Source of the DNA: Pseudomonas congelans
GTDB lineage: Bacteria; Pseudomonadota; Gammaproteobacteria; Pseudomonadales; Pseudomonadaceae
Assembly: GCF_900103225.1 (NCBI RefSeq)
Contig: NZ_FNJH01000001.1
Span: forward strand, 1,269,533 to 1,333,532
Direction of reading: 5' to 3'
Length of the DNA: 64,000 nt
Part shown: positions 46,502 through 54,609 of the stretch, piece by piece
Layout of the letters: the number at the start of each line of letters is the position of its first letter
Position numbering within the stretch: position 1 is the first letter of the stretch
Made by a program: the position numbers and the translations under genes
Notes under the pieces: model-generated
Told to the model about the DNA's origin: nothing
Seen by the model: the letters and a program-made list of their open reading frames with translations, nothing else
Database searches by the model: none

Positions 46502-47458
46502 TCAGCCGGGCCGTCCGGGCCTGGGCAACGTATTTAAATATTCATCCACCTCCTGGATAAGGGGGTCTGTCAGCTGTTTCATCGAAGGGATTCGAGTGAT
46601 GGCCAGGCGGCTTTGTGGATGCTCAAAGTCTTCAATCTGTTTTTTCACTTCGATTTCAATACTCTTATCAGCCAATTCCTTGGCTATAGCAACAAAACCG
46701 TTATCTAACGGATGGGCATATTCACCCGCTTGCACGCCGGGATAGTTAGCGGCAGGCTGAAAATCACTGAGGACAGCTATCAGTCTGACGGAGGAGTAAA
46801 CCCAAGGCCGAGTATCAGAAACGAGCGCTCCGTATAGATTAATCAGAATGACTCCGCTCAGCAGTGCGCCTACCGAATGCCCCTGTACTTTGGTAAAGCT
46901 GAGCCCGGCCGGCACTACTTTGCTCCATGCTCTGCGCAAGTACGACCGAAGACTGAAAACATTCAACAGGCTTGCAATAAAAGATAGAGGCATTAAAAGC
47001 AATGACCCCAGCATGACACCAATTAAAAGTAAGAAACCAAGCAAGGTAAACACGATAGATCCCAAAAGCAGCCATGCAGGAATATAAAAGACAAGCACCA
47101 GAAATCCAACAGTAATATCAAATGATTGGGGTGGCAGCCCCAAGGCTTCAGCTACAACTTGTCTTGAAATTACTGTCGAAATCAGCAACACCAACAAATG
47201 CAGTAGGATAACAGGGGTTTTACCAAACGGCTTGTCCCACACAGAGATAAACCAGCGATAGATACGCAAGCATGCAAACATGAAACCAACAACAAACCCC
47301 AGGGAAGCAAGTAAAATAGCAATATTCAATATTGCGAAACCCATTAGCACTGACAACAACATTCCGAGCACTACAACGACGATAGAAAAACTATAAAAAC
47401 GCCCCGACCAACTCATGGCTTTTAATTTAGCTTCCAACTTCCGAAACTCGAACATCAT
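46502..47458 (-). CDS. Polytopic membrane protein, unknown function
   Basis: This 318-residue protein has about six to seven hydrophobic segments between residues 20 and 215 (for example SIVVVVLGMLLSVLMGFAILNIAILLASLGFVVGF, in pieces, and AWLLLGSIVFTLLGFLLLIGVMLGSLLL) and a soluble C-terminal tail of ~90 residues. GAGGAG precedes the ATG. Codon use and base content are AT-richer than the neighbours, which suggests horizontal acquisition. I recognise no family. No partner gene is adjacent. Confidence 0.65.
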   Translation of the reverse strand: MMFEFRKLEAKLKAMSWSGRFYSFSIVVVVLGMLLSVLMGFAILNIAILLASLGFVVGFMFACLRIYRWFISVWDKPFGKTPVILLHLLVLLISTVISRQVVAEALGLPPQSFDITVGFLVLVFYIPAWLLLGSIVFTLLGFLLLIGVMLGSLLLMPLSFIASLLNVFSLRSYLRRAWSKVVPAGLSFTKVQGHSVGALLSGVILINLYGALVSDTRPWVYSSVRLIAVLSDFQPAANYPGVQAGEYAHPLDNGFVAIAKELADKSIEIEVKKQIEDFEHPQSRLAITRIPSMKQLTDPLIQEVDEYLNTLPRPGRPG

Positions 47459-47820
47459 CCCTCTCCTCTATTAAATATCACCCCATTGGCGCCTAGCATT
47501 TACTCAACCGCTTTGCGCACTATTGCTCATCCTGATCACAAGCAGGGCAGGTAAGAAGCGTTATCGGAAGAGACTCCTAGTTCTGAAGTAAAGGACAATA
47601 AAATCGTCGAAATGCTGTCGCCGCGCATCTGACGATGAGTGGCGCTGCTCGCCTCTATCAGACAGTGTGATACACCAGTGCCGAAGCCACACTGCAGCCC
47701 ATTGGGGCTACGTCAGAAACCGTATTTTCGATTGCTCCCAAGGTTCGCAGAAGATTTCAGATACAACCAACACCAAAAACCGCCTACGCAAAGCCCAATC
47801 CCCCACCATGAAAACAACAC
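47459..47820. other. Intergenic accessory stretch, nothing recognised
   Basis: The 362 bp between the membrane protein start and the AraC pseudogene remnant show no coding signal I can support. Some low-complexity AC-rich text (47760-47820) precedes the remnant. Confidence 0.4.
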
Positions 47821-48175
47821 TCAAATCACCTCCCGCCGCCGATCCTCCCTCAGGCACTTCGCAAACCGCTCTCGATAGCTGCGGGTGAAATACGACGGCG
47901 ATTCGAACGCTCACTTCCAGCACACTCAGACCACTTTGCCGCAACAGTTGCCGGGCTTTCTCCAGGCGCAGGCCCAGATAGAAGTTGCTCCGAGTGTCGT
48001 TCAGGTGTAGACGAAACAAGCGTTCTAGCTGGCGCAGGGTGACTTTGATCGCTTCGGCCAGGGCCAGCGTGCTGAGGGGGGCGTTCGGGCTGCTGCTCCA
48101 TTTCCCCGATCACGTGCACCAATTTCTTGTTGGTTATGCCATACATCAGCTCAATGAACGCGGTGCCCCCCTGCG
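47821..48175 (-). pseudogene. AraC-family (GlxA-type) regulator remnant with frameshifts
   Basis: Reading the minus strand in successive frames gives GGTAFIELMYG and VHVIGEMEQQP, then after a frame change LSTLALAEAIKVTLRQLERLFRLH (in pieces), LRLEKARQLLRQSGLSVLEVSV, and after a second change FESPSYFTRSYRERFAK ending at a stop near 47821. These are consecutive pieces of a GlxA/GbdR-type C-terminal AraC domain. Two frameshifts and the missing N-terminal amidase-like part make it non-functional. Confidence 0.75.
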
Positions 48176-48260
48176 CAGGTAATGCGGCGGAGTTCTATCT
48201 CGAACAGTTCCGGGGTCACGGTGGCTATGGGTAAAACTCCTTTTGCCACGCAAAAACAAC

Positions 48261-48290
48261 TTGCATTCCGATCCAACTTGACCATATAAA
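48261..48290 (+). promoter_or_regulatory. Candidate sigma-70 promoter of the GntR-led operon
   Basis: TTGCAT at 48261 and TATAAA at 48285 are 18 bp apart. The TATAAA ends one base before the first possible ATG (48291) and seven before the second (48297), so the transcript may start on or very near the ATG, giving a leaderless message. ATGTACAT around 48291 is a short palindrome and a possible GntR operator. Confidence 0.5.
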
Positions 48291-48296
48291 ATGTAC

Positions 48297-49010
48297 ATGA
48301 CTAGACAGGTTCGATTCGACAAGAAAACCCAGGTGATCAATGAGCTGATCCGCCGCATCGAAAGCGGCCAGATGAGCTCAGGCGCCCTGCTTCCCGGGGA
48401 AAATCTTCTGGCCCAGGAATTCAACGTCAGCCGCGGCACGCTGCGCGAGGCATTGTCCGAGCTGAAGCGGCGTAACTTCATTGCCACCCAGACCGGCGTG
48501 GGCTCGATCGTCACCTATGACGGCTTCAGCCTGGACCAGCGTGCAGGCTGGGCTCAGGCACTGGCCGACACGGGTGCTGGCGTGCGTACGGAAATCCTGC
48601 GTCTTGTAGCGGTGGAACGGCCCGACATGGAGGTGCGCCTGGGCACTTCCAGCCTGGTGGCGCTGGACCGCCGGCGTATCGCCGCCGATGGCAGTATCGT
48701 TTCCCTGGAGCGCGCCTTGATCCCCGCGGTCGATGGTTTGGAAAACCTGCCGCAAAACGGTCTGCTGGAAGGGTCACTGACGGTGACCATGGCTGCGCAC
48801 GGCTTCATTGGCGACAAGGGTGACCAGTGGATCGGCGCAGGGCCTTTGAACCGTGATGACGCCGCGCTGCTGGCACGCGCGCCCGGCACGGTGTTTCTCA
48901 AGGCAGTGCGCACCACCTTTGACCGCCGTGAACGTTTTATGGAGCACGTAGAGAGCCTGTTGGACCCCGTGCATTTTCGTCTTCATCTCGCCTTCGGATC
49001 GTCCACATGA
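48297..49010 (+). CDS. GntR-family transcriptional regulator (HutC/UTRA-type), YegW-like
   Basis: This 237-residue protein has an N-terminal winged helix (~10-70: VINELIRRIESGQMSSGALLPGENLLAQEFNVSRGTLREALSELKRRNFI) and a C-terminal UTRA-type ligand domain (VALDRRRIAADGSIVSLERALIP). I used the ATG at 48297; the ATG two codons earlier is also possible but neither has a Shine-Dalgarno sequence. It overlaps the next gene by ATGA. Its gene company (ADP-ribosylglycohydrolase, permease, PfkB kinase) matches that of E. coli yegW. Confidence 0.85.
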   Translation: MTRQVRFDKKTQVINELIRRIESGQMSSGALLPGENLLAQEFNVSRGTLREALSELKRRNFIATQTGVGSIVTYDGFSLDQRAGWAQALADTGAGVRTEILRLVAVERPDMEVRLGTSSLVALDRRRIAADGSIVSLERALIPAVDGLENLPQNGLLEGSLTVTMAAHGFIGDKGDQWIGAGPLNRDDAALLARAPGTVFLKAVRTTFDRRERFMEHVESLLDPVHFRLHLAFGSST

Positions 49011-50020
49011 GTGCAACATTTCTGCAAGACCGAGGCCTGGGCGCCTTTTATGGCCTGGCCCTGGGTGACGCCTTGGGCATGCCGACGCAATCGCTGCCGC
49101 GTGCGTTGATCCTGCAACGCTATGGCCGTATCAATACGCTGATCGGCGCCGATGCCGACCAGCCGATCGCACCCGATATGCCGGCCGGCGCCATCACCGA
49201 TGACACCGAGCAGGCCATCCTGGTGGCACAGTTACTGGTGGCCGGCGGCGGCAGCATCGACCCGACAGCCTTGGCCCACACTCTGATCGAGTGGGAAGCG
49301 GCCATGAAAGCCAAGGGCTCCTACGACCTGCTGGGGCCTTCGACCAAGCGCGCGATTGAAATGATCCTTGACGGCCACAGCCCTGAAGAGGCCGGCCGCT
49401 TCGGCACCACCAATGGCGCAGCAATGCGTATCACCCCGGTAGGCATCGCGGCCGACGTGAGCAACCGCGAGGCCTTCATGGCGCTGGTGGTGCAAGCCTG
49501 TCAGGTCACCCATAACACCACGCTGGGCATCTCCAGCGCGGCGGCGGTCGCGGCCGTGGTGTCCGCCGGGATCAATGGCGCGCCCTTGGCCGAGGCTCTG
49601 GAGATAGGTGCCGAGGTGGCCCTGAGTGCCGAGCATCATGGCCATTGGGTTGCGGGTGGGCGTATCGCCGCGCGCATCCACTGGGCCAAGGCACTGTGCG
49701 CCGACTGCACAGATGAACAGCTGGCCGACCGGGTGCACGATGTGATTGGCACCTCGGTCGCCTCACAGGAATCAGTGGTCGCTGCCTTCACCCTCGCCCA
49801 CCGCGTGGCGAGCAGCCAGCTCAGTCCGTTCGATGCGGTGTGCATGGCGGCCAGTCTGGGCGGCGACACCGACACGATTGCCGCCATTCTCGGCGCCATG
49901 CTGGGTGCCTGCAACGGCATGCAAGCCTGGCCGGCTGCGTTGATCGAACAAATTGATGAGGTTAACGCGCTCGACCTGGAGCCTTTGGTCGAACAACTGC
50001 TGGTCCTGCGCACCGGTTGA
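49007..50020 (+). CDS. ADP-ribosylglycohydrolase-family enzyme (YegU-like)
   Basis: This 337-residue all-helical enzyme has the family metal-binding motifs: GLALGDALGMPTQ near the start, GAITDDTEQA (~62-71) and SLGGDTDTIAAILGAMLGA near residue 285. Family members remove ADP-ribose from proteins or cleave ribosyl bonds with two Mg ions. In this operon, beside a nucleobase/nucleoside permease and a sugar kinase, cleavage of an N-ribosyl small molecule is more likely than protein de-ADP-ribosylation (inference). The start overlaps the regulator stop. Confidence 0.9.
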   Translation: MSATFLQDRGLGAFYGLALGDALGMPTQSLPRALILQRYGRINTLIGADADQPIAPDMPAGAITDDTEQAILVAQLLVAGGGSIDPTALAHTLIEWEAAMKAKGSYDLLGPSTKRAIEMILDGHSPEEAGRFGTTNGAAMRITPVGIAADVSNREAFMALVVQACQVTHNTTLGISSAAAVAAVVSAGINGAPLAEALEIGAEVALSAEHHGHWVAGGRIAARIHWAKALCADCTDEQLADRVHDVIGTSVASQESVVAAFTLAHRVASSQLSPFDAVCMAASLGGDTDTIAAILGAMLGACNGMQAWPAALIEQIDEVNALDLEPLVEQLLVLRTG

Positions 50021-50179
50021 TGGGCCGGGCTCTGCTCGCCCACTGTAAACGAGATCACCCTCGCCCTCAGCCTTCCGAGCGGCGATCAGGCTTACCCGGT
50101 TTGGAAAAGCCAATTTGCACTGGATTGCACCTGCTGACGTACTGCCACAACCACAATAAAGGCAATAGGAGCAACGCAA

Positions 50180-51649
50180 ATGACTACATCGTCCCCCTCT
50201 CAAGGTGCGGGTCAGCTGGAAACCCGCGGCATCGAGCCGGTTCCTGAAAACGAGTGCAACGGCCATCCGCTGCAATTGTTCTGGGTCTGGTTCGCGGCCA
50301 ATATCAGCATCCTGGGCTTGCCACTTGGTGCCACCCTGGTTGCGTTCCAGGGGCTGGCCATCTGGCAGGCAATTATCGTCGCCATCCTCGGCGCAGCCGG
50401 CTCGTTCGCCGTGGTGGGCGTTATCTCCATTGCCGGGCGCCGTGGGCGGGCACCGAGCCTGACGCTGTCCCGGGCCATCTTCGGGGTGCGAGGCAATATC
50501 GGGCCGACGCTGGTTTCGCTGATGTCGCGGCTGGGCTGGGAAACGGTCAACACCACCACTGCCGCGTTCGTCCTGCTGTCACTGTTCGCGATCCTTTTCG
50601 GCACCCCCGTGGAAGCGAAGAACTCACCTGGCCTGACCCTGGTGTTCATCGCCTTGTTCGTACTGCTGACCCTGACCGTCTCGGGCCTGGGCCATGCCAC
50701 CTTGCTGGTCATCCAGAAATGGGCGACTTATCTGTTTGGCGCTCTGAACCTGGTGGTCGGTGGCTTTCTACTCACCCACATCGACTGGAGCCTGGTGTTC
50801 GACGCGCCGGCAGCGCCCCTGAGTGCCATGATCATAGGTGTCGGCACCATGGCCGCAGGCACCGGTATCGGCTGGGCCAACGCGGGCGCCGACATGTCGC
50901 GCTATCAGCACGCCAGCGTGAAGGCTACTCGACTGGTGGCCTCGGCGGCGTTTGGCGCAGGGATCCCCCTGGTTTTGCTGATCACCCTCGGCGGTCTGCT
51001 GTCGGTGGGCAACGATCACCTGGCCTCGGCCACCGACCCGATCATCGCCATTCGCGAAATGTTGCCCACCTGGATGGCGGTACCCTATCTGATCACTGCG
51101 TTCGGCGGCCTGCTGTTATCCAACAACCTGTCGGTCTACTCGGCCGGCCTGACTACATTGACCCTCGGCCTGAAGGTCAAGCGAGTACACGCAGTCATCG
51201 TCGACATCATCGCGATCTTTGCTGGCTCGATCTATTTCATGCTGATCGCCGACAGCTTCTACGGCCCCTTCATTACGTTCATCTCGATGTTGGCAGTGCC
51301 TATTACCGCGTGGGTCGGCATCTTTGTCGTTGACCTGCTGCACCGCCACATCTACTCCCCACAAGACCTGCTGGACCAGACCCCAAACAGCGCTTACTGG
51401 TATCGCGGCGGCGTCGAATGGCGTGCGTTGGGCTCGTGGGCATTGGCTATCGTGCTCGGCTTCAGCTTCACCACCGTGGCCACCACCCCGGAGCATGTGC
51501 TGTTCAAGGGCTTCCTTGCCGATTCCTGGCTGGGTCATAACGGCCTGGGCTGGATCGTGACCTTCATTGTCGCCGGTGGCCTGTATGCGCTGCTCGGCGG
51601 GGCGCGTGATCGCCGTGTCGTTACCAGAGAGGCTGCCCATGCCCGCTAA
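50180..51649 (+). CDS. NCS1-family purine/cytosine permease
   Basis: This 489-residue protein has about twelve transmembrane segments and the NCS1 pattern: a soluble N-terminus, then LFWVWFAANISILGLPLGATL, GRAPSLTLSRAIFGVRGN and a central GTGIGWANAGADMSRYQ. NCS1 carriers import nucleobases, nucleosides or related compounds with protons or sodium. It follows the glycohydrolase gene after 159 bp with AATAGGAG upstream, and its end overlaps the kinase start. In E. coli yegTUVW the transporter is an MFS-type nucleoside carrier, so the transporter has been swapped here. Confidence 0.9.
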   Translation: MTTSSPSQGAGQLETRGIEPVPENECNGHPLQLFWVWFAANISILGLPLGATLVAFQGLAIWQAIIVAILGAAGSFAVVGVISIAGRRGRAPSLTLSRAIFGVRGNIGPTLVSLMSRLGWETVNTTTAAFVLLSLFAILFGTPVEAKNSPGLTLVFIALFVLLTLTVSGLGHATLLVIQKWATYLFGALNLVVGGFLLTHIDWSLVFDAPAAPLSAMIIGVGTMAAGTGIGWANAGADMSRYQHASVKATRLVASAAFGAGIPLVLLITLGGLLSVGNDHLASATDPIIAIREMLPTWMAVPYLITAFGGLLLSNNLSVYSAGLTTLTLGLKVKRVHAVIVDIIAIFAGSIYFMLIADSFYGPFITFISMLAVPITAWVGIFVVDLLHRHIYSPQDLLDQTPNSAYWYRGGVEWRALGSWALAIVLGFSFTTVATTPEHVLFKGFLADSWLGHNGLGWIVTFIVAGGLYALLGGARDRRVVTREAAHAR

Positions 51650-52565
51650 ATTGTTCTACACCGGCCAGGTCGTGGTTGACCTGGTCATGGCCATCGACCG
51701 CCTGCCGCCGTCGGGCGGGGATGTGCTGGCCACCAGCGCCACGTTCGAGGCCGGAGGCGGTTTCAATGTCATGGCCGCTGCCTGCCGCAATGGCTTGCGC
51801 ACCGTTTATCTGGGTCGCCATGGCCAGGGCCGCTTCGGCGACATTGCTCGGCAGGCCATGCGCTACGAAGGTGTGGAGATCTCCACCATGCCCGTTCCCG
51901 GTGAGGACACCGGCCTGGCTGTTGCCTTGGTAGAAGCTTCAGCCGAGCGCTCGTTCATCTCCTATGTGGGCGCTGAAGGTGGTTTGTCTGCCGATGACCT
52001 GCATGGAGTGCGGGTCAGCGCCGAAGATTACGTATTTGTCAGCGGCTATAGCCTGGCCCACAAGAACAAGGTCACAGCCCTGCTCGCCTGGCTGGGCGAA
52101 TTGCCCAGCGGCACTGCCGTGGTATTCGACCCTGGCCCGTTGGTTGATGCGCTTCATGGCGTCGAGATACGCGCCGTACTTCCCCTGATCAGCTTGTGGT
52201 CCAGCAATCGCGAAGAGGCGCTGCGTTTCACACAAACCCAGACGCCCGCCGACGCGCTCCACAGCCTGGCCTCCATTCTGCGCGAAGATGCTCTCATAGT
52301 GATTCGTGACGGCCCCGCAGGTTGCTGGCTGCACCATGCTGGCCAGACGCGGCAGATACCCGGCTTTGCCGTCACGGCACTCGACACCAATGGTGCCGGC
52401 GACGCTCATGCAGGTGTGCTGCTGGCCGAATTGGCCAGGGGCAGCAGTGTCGACCGTGCGGCCCTGCGCGCCAATGCGGCAGCAGCGATTGCGGTCACAC
52501 GCCGGGGGCCGGCGACGGCGCCTGGCCGTGAGGAAGTAGATGCGCTGGTAGGGGCCGATGTCTAA
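51639..52565 (+). CDS. PfkB-family sugar/nucleoside kinase (YegV-like)
   Basis: This 308-residue ribokinase-like protein begins KLFYTGQVVVDLVMAIDRLP, shows the substrate-side glycine motif FEAGGGFNVMAAACRNG and ends with the PfkB signature DTNGAGDAHAGVLLAEL, which holds the catalytic aspartate. I chose the ATG at 51639, which overlaps the permease end by 11 bp and has AGAGAGG upstream. It probably phosphorylates the pentose or nucleoside released by the ADP-ribosylglycohydrolase. Confidence 0.9.
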   Translation: MPAKLFYTGQVVVDLVMAIDRLPPSGGDVLATSATFEAGGGFNVMAAACRNGLRTVYLGRHGQGRFGDIARQAMRYEGVEISTMPVPGEDTGLAVALVEASAERSFISYVGAEGGLSADDLHGVRVSAEDYVFVSGYSLAHKNKVTALLAWLGELPSGTAVVFDPGPLVDALHGVEIRAVLPLISLWSSNREEALRFTQTQTPADALHSLASILREDALIVIRDGPAGCWLHHAGQTRQIPGFAVTALDTNGAGDAHAGVLLAELARGSSVDRAALRANAAAAIAVTRRGPATAPGREEVDALVGADV

Positions 52566-52586
52566 TCTGGCTTGAGCTCGCTGTGC

Positions 52587-53792
52587 TCACCCTGCCAGAC
52601 CACACTCCCGGTCCAGCCGGCTGCCCCGTGCAAAACCATGAGCACCTGCGCGCAATGCGATCATCAGACTCAGCAGCAACAGCATCAACAAGACCCAGGG
52701 AAAGGAGCCCGCCCCCCATTGGCCAAGCAACACGCCACCCAGCAACCCACCGCCTGCGATAGCGCTGTTCCAGACCACGACGTTCATTGAAAGCGCCACA
52801 TCTGCGCCCTCGCCTGCCGAATCGGCGAGCGCGGTTTGCAGCAGCGTGGCGGCACCACCGAAGGTCAGTCCCCAGATAAAAGCGCCGACATAAATGGCCG
52901 TTGCAGAGCCGGAAAACACGCCGAAGAACACAGACACCGCTGCGAAGGTTGCCAGGCTGGCAAGCACTGTCTTACGCAGATGGCGATCAACCAGCCGTCC
53001 CGTTACCCAGATGCCTGCCAGTGCAGCGACCCCGAATGCCAGCAATACCAGGTCAACATCATTCGCCAACCCCGCCGCGGAAACGAAGGGAGCGACGTAG
53101 GTGTAAAGCAGGTTGTGAGCCAGCATCCAGGTGAAGACCACACCAAGCACCGAGCGTACGCCGGGCGTGAAAAAGACCTGACGCAACGCCATGCGCTGTG
53201 AGGAGGACTTGCCGGGGTAGTCCGGCACCTTGACCAGCACCCAGATGATCAACAGCACGGTCATCCCGGACATCAAGCCAAACGCCATGCGCCAGCCCAT
53301 GAACCCGCCAAGCCAGGTTCCCAGAGGCACCCCCAGCGATAAGGCGATGGGCGTGCCGACCATCGCCACTGCCAGTGCACGGCCCTGCAGTTGCGGGACC
53401 ACCATGCGCCGCGCGTAACCGGCAATAAGGCTCCAGGCCAGACCCGCCGAGACGCCTGCGAAAAACCTTGCGATCAGGGTCAGTCCGTAACTGGAAGAAA
53501 GCGCAGTGACGCTGTTGAAAACCAGAAAGCCGATAATCGTCACCAGCAATACCGTTCTGCGCCGCCAGCTTTGCGTGGCGATTGTCAGCGGAATGGCGGC
53601 CAGCAATGAACCCAATGCATAAACCGTCACCATCTGCCCTGCAAACGATGCGGACACTTCCAACCCGTCGGCGATCTGCGGCAACAAACCCGCCGGCAAG
53701 GTTTCGGTGACGATGCAGATGAACCCCGTCATTGCCAGCGCCAACAAGGCCCCAAGCGGGAGTGTATCGCCCTGCCTATCTTCTGTAGTCAT
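52587..53792 (-). CDS. MFS transporter (DHA1-type drug/arabinose efflux family)
   Basis: This 401-residue protein has 12 predicted membrane segments and a motif-A region in the TM2-3 loop (LLAAIPLTIATQSWRRRTVLL). The start FICIVTETLPAGLLPQIADGL is typical of the AraJ/SotB/YdhP efflux families. It is divergent from a TetR repressor with paired operators between them, so it is likely induced by a compound that it exports. It converges with the yeg-like operon. Confidence 0.9.
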   Translation of the reverse strand: MTTEDRQGDTLPLGALLALAMTGFICIVTETLPAGLLPQIADGLEVSASFAGQMVTVYALGSLLAAIPLTIATQSWRRRTVLLVTIIGFLVFNSVTALSSSYGLTLIARFFAGVSAGLAWSLIAGYARRMVVPQLQGRALAVAMVGTPIALSLGVPLGTWLGGFMGWRMAFGLMSGMTVLLIIWVLVKVPDYPGKSSSQRMALRQVFFTPGVRSVLGVVFTWMLAHNLLYTYVAPFVSAAGLANDVDLVLLAFGVAALAGIWVTGRLVDRHLRKTVLASLATFAAVSVFFGVFSGSATAIYVGAFIWGLTFGGAATLLQTALADSAGEGADVALSMNVVVWNSAIAGGGLLGGVLLGQWGAGSFPWVLLMLLLLSLMIALRAGAHGFARGSRLDRECGLAG

Positions 53793-53811
53793 TGAAATGC
53801 TCCCACTAATA

Positions 53812-53875
53812 TACTGATCGGTACAAATATAGGCACATGAAGGCAGGTGGTCAACGACTTATGTATCGATTAGTA
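53812..53875. promoter_or_regulatory. Inverted pair of TetR-type operators
   Basis: TACTGATCGGTAC (53812-53824) and GTATCGATTAGTA (53863-53875, the reverse complement of TACTAATCGATAC) match at 11 of 13 positions in opposite orientation, and each half is itself partly symmetric. They occupy both promoters in the short 110-bp region between the MFS and TetR genes, so the TetR protein probably represses both. Confidence 0.65.
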
Positions 53876-53902
53876 TTTAAATAATTCGGCAGGAGACTCG
53901 AC

Positions 53903-54529
53903 ATGGCACAGCTGGGGCGTCCGCGTACATTTGACCGTGATGTAGCGATCACTCAGGCGCTGCATCTGTTTTGGGAGCACGGCTACGATGCAACCTCCCT
54001 CAGCCAGCTCAAGGCGAACATAGGTGGTGGCATCACGGCGCCGAGCTTCTATGCAGCGTTTGGCTCGAAACAGGCCCTGTTCAATGAAGTGATGGAGCGC
54101 TATCTCGACACTTACGGACGGGTCACCGACAGCCTGTTCGATACGACCCTGCCGCCCCGAGACGCGATTGAACTCACCCTTCGCCGCTCAGCAAAAATGC
54201 AATGCGAGCCTGGGCATCCCACAGGGTGTCTGGTGGCGCTAGGGCTGATGAGCGCCTGCTCGGACGAGAGCAAGACCATTTCCGCACCTCTTGCGCGGGC
54301 GAGGGATCTGAACCGTACAGGTATCGTAGCCTGTATCCAGCGCGCCGTTGCGGCAGGTGAGTTGCCTGCAACGGTAGTACCGGAAACGCTCGGGGCCGTG
54401 TTTGACAGTTTTCTTCTGGGCTTGTCTACACTGGCGCGCGATGGTGTCCCACATGCCACACTGGACGCCGCAGTGACCCAGGTGATGAGGCTGTGGGACA
54501 GCCTGGGCGATGTTGCCGACAAAAATTGA
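53903..54529 (+). CDS. TetR-family repressor of the divergent MFS gene
   Basis: This 208-residue protein has an N-terminal helix-turn-helix (~8-55: RPRTFDRDVAITQALHLFWEHGYDATSLSQL, then GITAPSFYAAFGSKQALFNEVMERYL) and a C-terminal ligand domain with several cysteines (MQCEPGHPTGCLVALGLMSAC). CxxxxxxTGC is common in YxaF/AcrR-type members. The TTCGGCAGGAGA upstream gives a good ribosome site. It is divergent from the MFS exporter. Confidence 0.9.
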   Translation: MAQLGRPRTFDRDVAITQALHLFWEHGYDATSLSQLKANIGGGITAPSFYAAFGSKQALFNEVMERYLDTYGRVTDSLFDTTLPPRDAIELTLRRSAKMQCEPGHPTGCLVALGLMSACSDESKTISAPLARARDLNRTGIVACIQRAVAAGELPATVVPETLGAVFDSFLLGLSTLARDGVPHATLDAAVTQVMRLWDSLGDVADKN

Positions 54530-54609
54530 CCCTGAAGCTCAATCTGGAAGAGGTTCGGGAGGCGTCGAGGACGCCAGACTTTTTGCACTGATTTTTTTTG
54601 GAGAACACC

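Noticed and set aside
46111..46560. 149-codon open frame in accessory DNA
   Set aside because: It overlaps the end of the convergent membrane-protein gene, has no domain I can name, and no ribosome site.
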